A stretch of DNA of 5,336 nt from contig JANXRO010000057.1 of NCBI GenBank assembly GCA_025356765.1, forward strand, positions 1 through 5,336, read 5' to 3'. Every line of letters starts with the position of its first letter. Positions within the stretch are counted from its first letter, which is position 1. This document shows positions 5,331 through 5,336 of the stretch, in pieces. A program made the position numbers and the translations under genes. This DNA is from Hyphomicrobiales bacterium. GTDB lineage: Bacteria > Pseudomonadota > Alphaproteobacteria > Rhizobiales > Aestuariivirgaceae. A model generated the notes under the pieces. It worked only from the letters and a program-made list of their open reading frames with translations. It did not search any database and was not told the DNA's origin.

Positions 5331-5336
5331 AATTTT

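Noticed and set aside
1..5336. Defence system, mobile element, CRISPR array or RNA gene
   Set aside because: Nearly every base is accounted for by five transporter/catabolism genes in one direction. No direct repeats, transposase or integrase motifs, or tRNA-like folds were seen.

Overview
The window is almost entirely one operon read on the minus strand (right to left). It encodes a complete carbohydrate ABC importer of the CUT1 class, followed by the 5' two-thirds of a disaccharide-catabolism gene. The proteins look alphaproteobacterial: the binding protein and both permeases resemble the AglE/AglF/AglG alpha-glucoside family, and the last gene resembles ThuA of the rhizobial trehalose-utilisation locus. 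Base composition looks balanced (roughly half GC by eye), lower than in classical rhizobia, so a rhizobial relative or another environmental alphaproteobacterium is plausible. The species cannot be named from this window.

Layout in transcription order: 5336-5213, a leader of at least 124 bases with two short inverted repeats and possible promoter elements; 5212-3851, a secreted solute-binding protein (AglE-like); 3850-3751, a 100-base intercistronic region with a small hairpin right after the stop and a perfect 10-bp GC-rich stem-loop; 3750-2737, the first permease (AglF-like, extra N-terminal helix); 2734-1574, the second permease (AglG-like, with a large extracytoplasmic insertion); 1571-570, the MalK-type ATPase (TTG start); 554-1, thuA, which runs off the left edge. 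The last four genes are packed with gaps of 2, 2 and 15 bases. Two Shine-Dalgarno sequences lie inside the last codons of the preceding gene, which points to translational coupling.

Working model: the binding protein captures an alpha-linked disaccharide (trehalose, maltose or sucrose type) in the periplasm. The AglF/AglG pair forms the channel, a homodimer of the ATPase drives uptake, and ThuA acts on the sugar in the cytoplasm, probably with a ThuB-type dehydrogenase beyond the left edge. The stem-loop after the binding-protein gene probably helps make much more binding protein than membrane components.

Most of this is a recognisable transporter operon. The points most worth a second look are the pairing of an Agl-type transporter with thuA where an alpha-glucosidase gene would be usual in agl operons, the intercistronic hairpin whose loop complements the first permease's ribosome binding site, and the beta-rich insertion in the second permease. 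I saw no tRNA, rRNA, CRISPR array, insertion sequence or plausible gene on the plus strand.
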